A stretch of 64,000 nucleotides of DNA from Emmonsiellopsis sp. PD_33. Lineage: Eukaryota > Ascomycota > Eurotiomycetes > Onygenales > Ajellomycetaceae. The notes under the pieces are model-generated. The model was not told where the DNA came from. It did not search any database and saw only the letters and a list, made by a program, of their open reading frames with translations. The stretch covers positions 39,758-103,757 of the forward strand of contig JANTQF010000113.1 in NCBI GenBank assembly GCA_032988165.1, written 5' to 3'. Shown here piece after piece: positions 62,947 to 64,000 of this stretch (its first letter is position 1; each line of letters opens with the position of its first letter). The translations under genes were made by a program, and so were the position numbers.

Positions 62947-64000
62947 ATGCGGCTTAAACATTGCTTTGCGCTCCTACTCTCACTGGTTCATTGGAACTAC
63001 GCCGGCCCGCTATCGCAGCGTCCTCGAAGCCCATACGATATACCAGCAAGCGAGTTCTTCGACATAGATCCGGCAGCTGTCGCTACTTCTCCCAACGTCA
63101 ATCAAGTCGTCACCCAAGTCTGCGTTGACATCGTATATGGCCCGGGTAGTACGTCGGTGAACTGCATCCCTCAAGAGACCGTACCTGCGGCCGGCCCTGC
63201 CACCCAAACAGATCTCCCGACGCCAGTGGCGAGCGGGAATCAACCCGGGGATGCCACTCTAGAAACGGAAAAGATAGGGGCATCGACATCCTCAACTATC
63301 GAACAGATACCATCCCCCTCCCAGGGCACCACACTCCGTTGTCCAAATGGTACCCCAAAACCCCCTGCAATAATCCAAATCCCTTCCATAGCAATCCCCT
63401 CTAACCTTATCACAGCCTCTCCTGGCCCACTCCCCAGCAGCTTCCCAAATAATCCCACAAGCACACCCTCGTATCTCGGCACCCGTTCCCTCTCCTGGAA
63501 GAAATCCCAATTGGGCGATGACGACGACGACGATGATATGGACATGCCCGGCATGACAATACCCGAAATGAAAATGCCCGGAATGAAAATGCCCGAAATG
63601 AAAATGCCCGAAATGAAAATGCCCGGCATGGACCCAAATCTTGGTAACTCCATAGTATCCGATGTCAACTCTGAAATCTGGGGCGACGACAACAGCGCCT
63701 CTACCCAAGCTCCACCTCCACCTCCCCCTCCACCTCCCCCTTCTCCATCCCCCCAATCTCCAGCTCCAGCCCAATCATCTCCATCTCCACCACCGTCGCC
63801 CCCCCCCCCCCCCCCCCCTCATCTATACCCCCCTCTCCCCGCCGCCCCCCCCCCCCCCACGCTGCCCGCCCCCGCCCCCGCCGCCCACCGACCCTCCACA
63901 TCCCGCCGCCGTCGGACCGCTTGTGCCCACGGTCGTCACACGGACCTAACCTTGCACAACCCGCCCTCCCCGCACCTCTTCGCGCCGTCGACCCTCACAG
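62947..64000 (+). CDS. Secreted MKMPE-repeat and proline-rich protein, N-terminal part (runs off the window)
   Basis: ATG at 62947 opens a frame that stays open to the window end (about 351 codons), so no stop is seen. Residues 1-19 are a signal peptide (MRLKHCFALLLSLVHWNYA). A segment with two Cys follows (VCVDIVYGPG...NCIPQ), then Ser/Thr/Pro-rich sequence, an Asp run (about 63518-63537), and about five copies of a 15-bp unit encoding MKMPE or MKMPG (63540-63632). A Pro/Ser tail contains two long C runs (about 63799-63818 and 63845-63858). Such runs are error-prone, so the frame beyond 63800 is uncertain; an alternative frame reads DPPHPAAVGPLVPTVVTRT before a stop at about 63949. Probably a cell-wall or extracellular protein; family not recognised. 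Confidence 0.7.
   Translation, partial: MRLKHCFALLLSLVHWNYAGPLSQRPRSPYDIPASEFFDIDPAAVATSPNVNQVVTQVCVDIVYGPGSTSVNCIPQETVPAAGPATQTDLPTPVASGNQPGDATLETEKIGASTSSTIEQIPSPSQGTTLRCPNGTPKPPAIIQIPSIAIPSNLITASPGPLPSSFPNNPTSTPSYLGTRSLSWKKSQLGDDDDDDDMDMPGMTIPEMKMPGMKMPEMKMPEMKMPGMDPNLGNSIVSDVNSEIWGDDNSASTQAPPPPPPPPPPSPSPQSPAPAQSSPSPPPSPPPPPPPHLYPPLPAAPPPPTLPAPAPAAHRPSTSRRRRTACAHGRHTDLTLHNPPSPHLFAPSTLT

Noticed and set aside
63540..63632. CRISPR-like regular repeat
   Set aside because: Direct 15-bp units without spacers, in frame, inside a eukaryotic coding region.
63240..63774. Two long minus-strand ORFs with striking repeats (GIFISG..., GHFHFG...)
   Set aside because: They are antisense to the MKMPE repeat of the plus-strand secreted gene; a 15-bp repeat yields periodic peptides in all open frames.

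Overview
The window is nuclear DNA of a filamentous ascomycete, most likely Eurotiomycetes. The evidence is short spliceosomal introns (50-80 bp, GT...AG, CTAAC-like branch sites), a peroxisomal alcohol oxidase, a fungal neutral ceramidase, a URC4-type uracil-catabolism gene, and sharply bounded AT-rich blocks of mutated retrotransposons. The genus cannot be named from sequence alone.

Layout. (1) 1-30.3 kb is a nest of dead transposons with almost no CpG. The oldest part is a minus-strand Ty3/gypsy element (11049-12306 plus 23727 to about 26400). It was split by an 11.4-kb plus-strand gypsy element (12307-23726). A minus-strand chromodomain gypsy copy (1-3783 plus 9347-11048) abuts its left end, and that copy was itself split by a second copy of the same family (3784-9346). 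A Helitron remnant, a 46-bp tandem repeat and unassigned AT-rich DNA follow to 30.3 kb. (2) 30.3-39.2 kb is a gene island: a small secreted protein, a frameshifted ankyrin-repeat gene, a secreted SGNH hydrolase and URC4. (3) 39.2-50.8 kb is a Ty1/copia element with intact 290-bp LTRs and a CATCT target duplication. It contains a third copy of the 5563-bp chromodomain gypsy and a 518-bp hAT-like non-autonomous element. (4) 50.8-64.0 kb is a second gene island: a membrane protein with a possible Hsp70/actin-like fold, a ten-exon alcohol oxidase with a peroxisomal targeting signal, a BCAS2/SPF27 splicing factor, a neutral ceramidase, and the start of a secreted repeat/proline-rich protein that runs off the window end.

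All retroelement reading frames are broken by transitions that turn Arg, Trp and Gln codons into stops. LTR pairs differ only by transitions, often as paired CA/TG differences expected when an ancestral CpG decays on opposite strands. This is a RIP-like or methyl-CpG-deamination signature. The most unusual cargo is a second long ORF (about 19662-22440) downstream of integrase in the 11.4-kb element. Beneath the mutations it resembles an Fe(II)/2-oxoglutarate dioxygenase, the broad superfamily that contains TET/JBP DNA demethylases. Its link to the CpG-decay signature is a hypothesis only.

The host genes do not form one pathway. Alcohol oxidase, URC4 and ceramidase are catabolic enzymes. The secreted pair at 30.7 and 34.9 kb appears to share a C-terminal domain and sits between the two transposon blocks.
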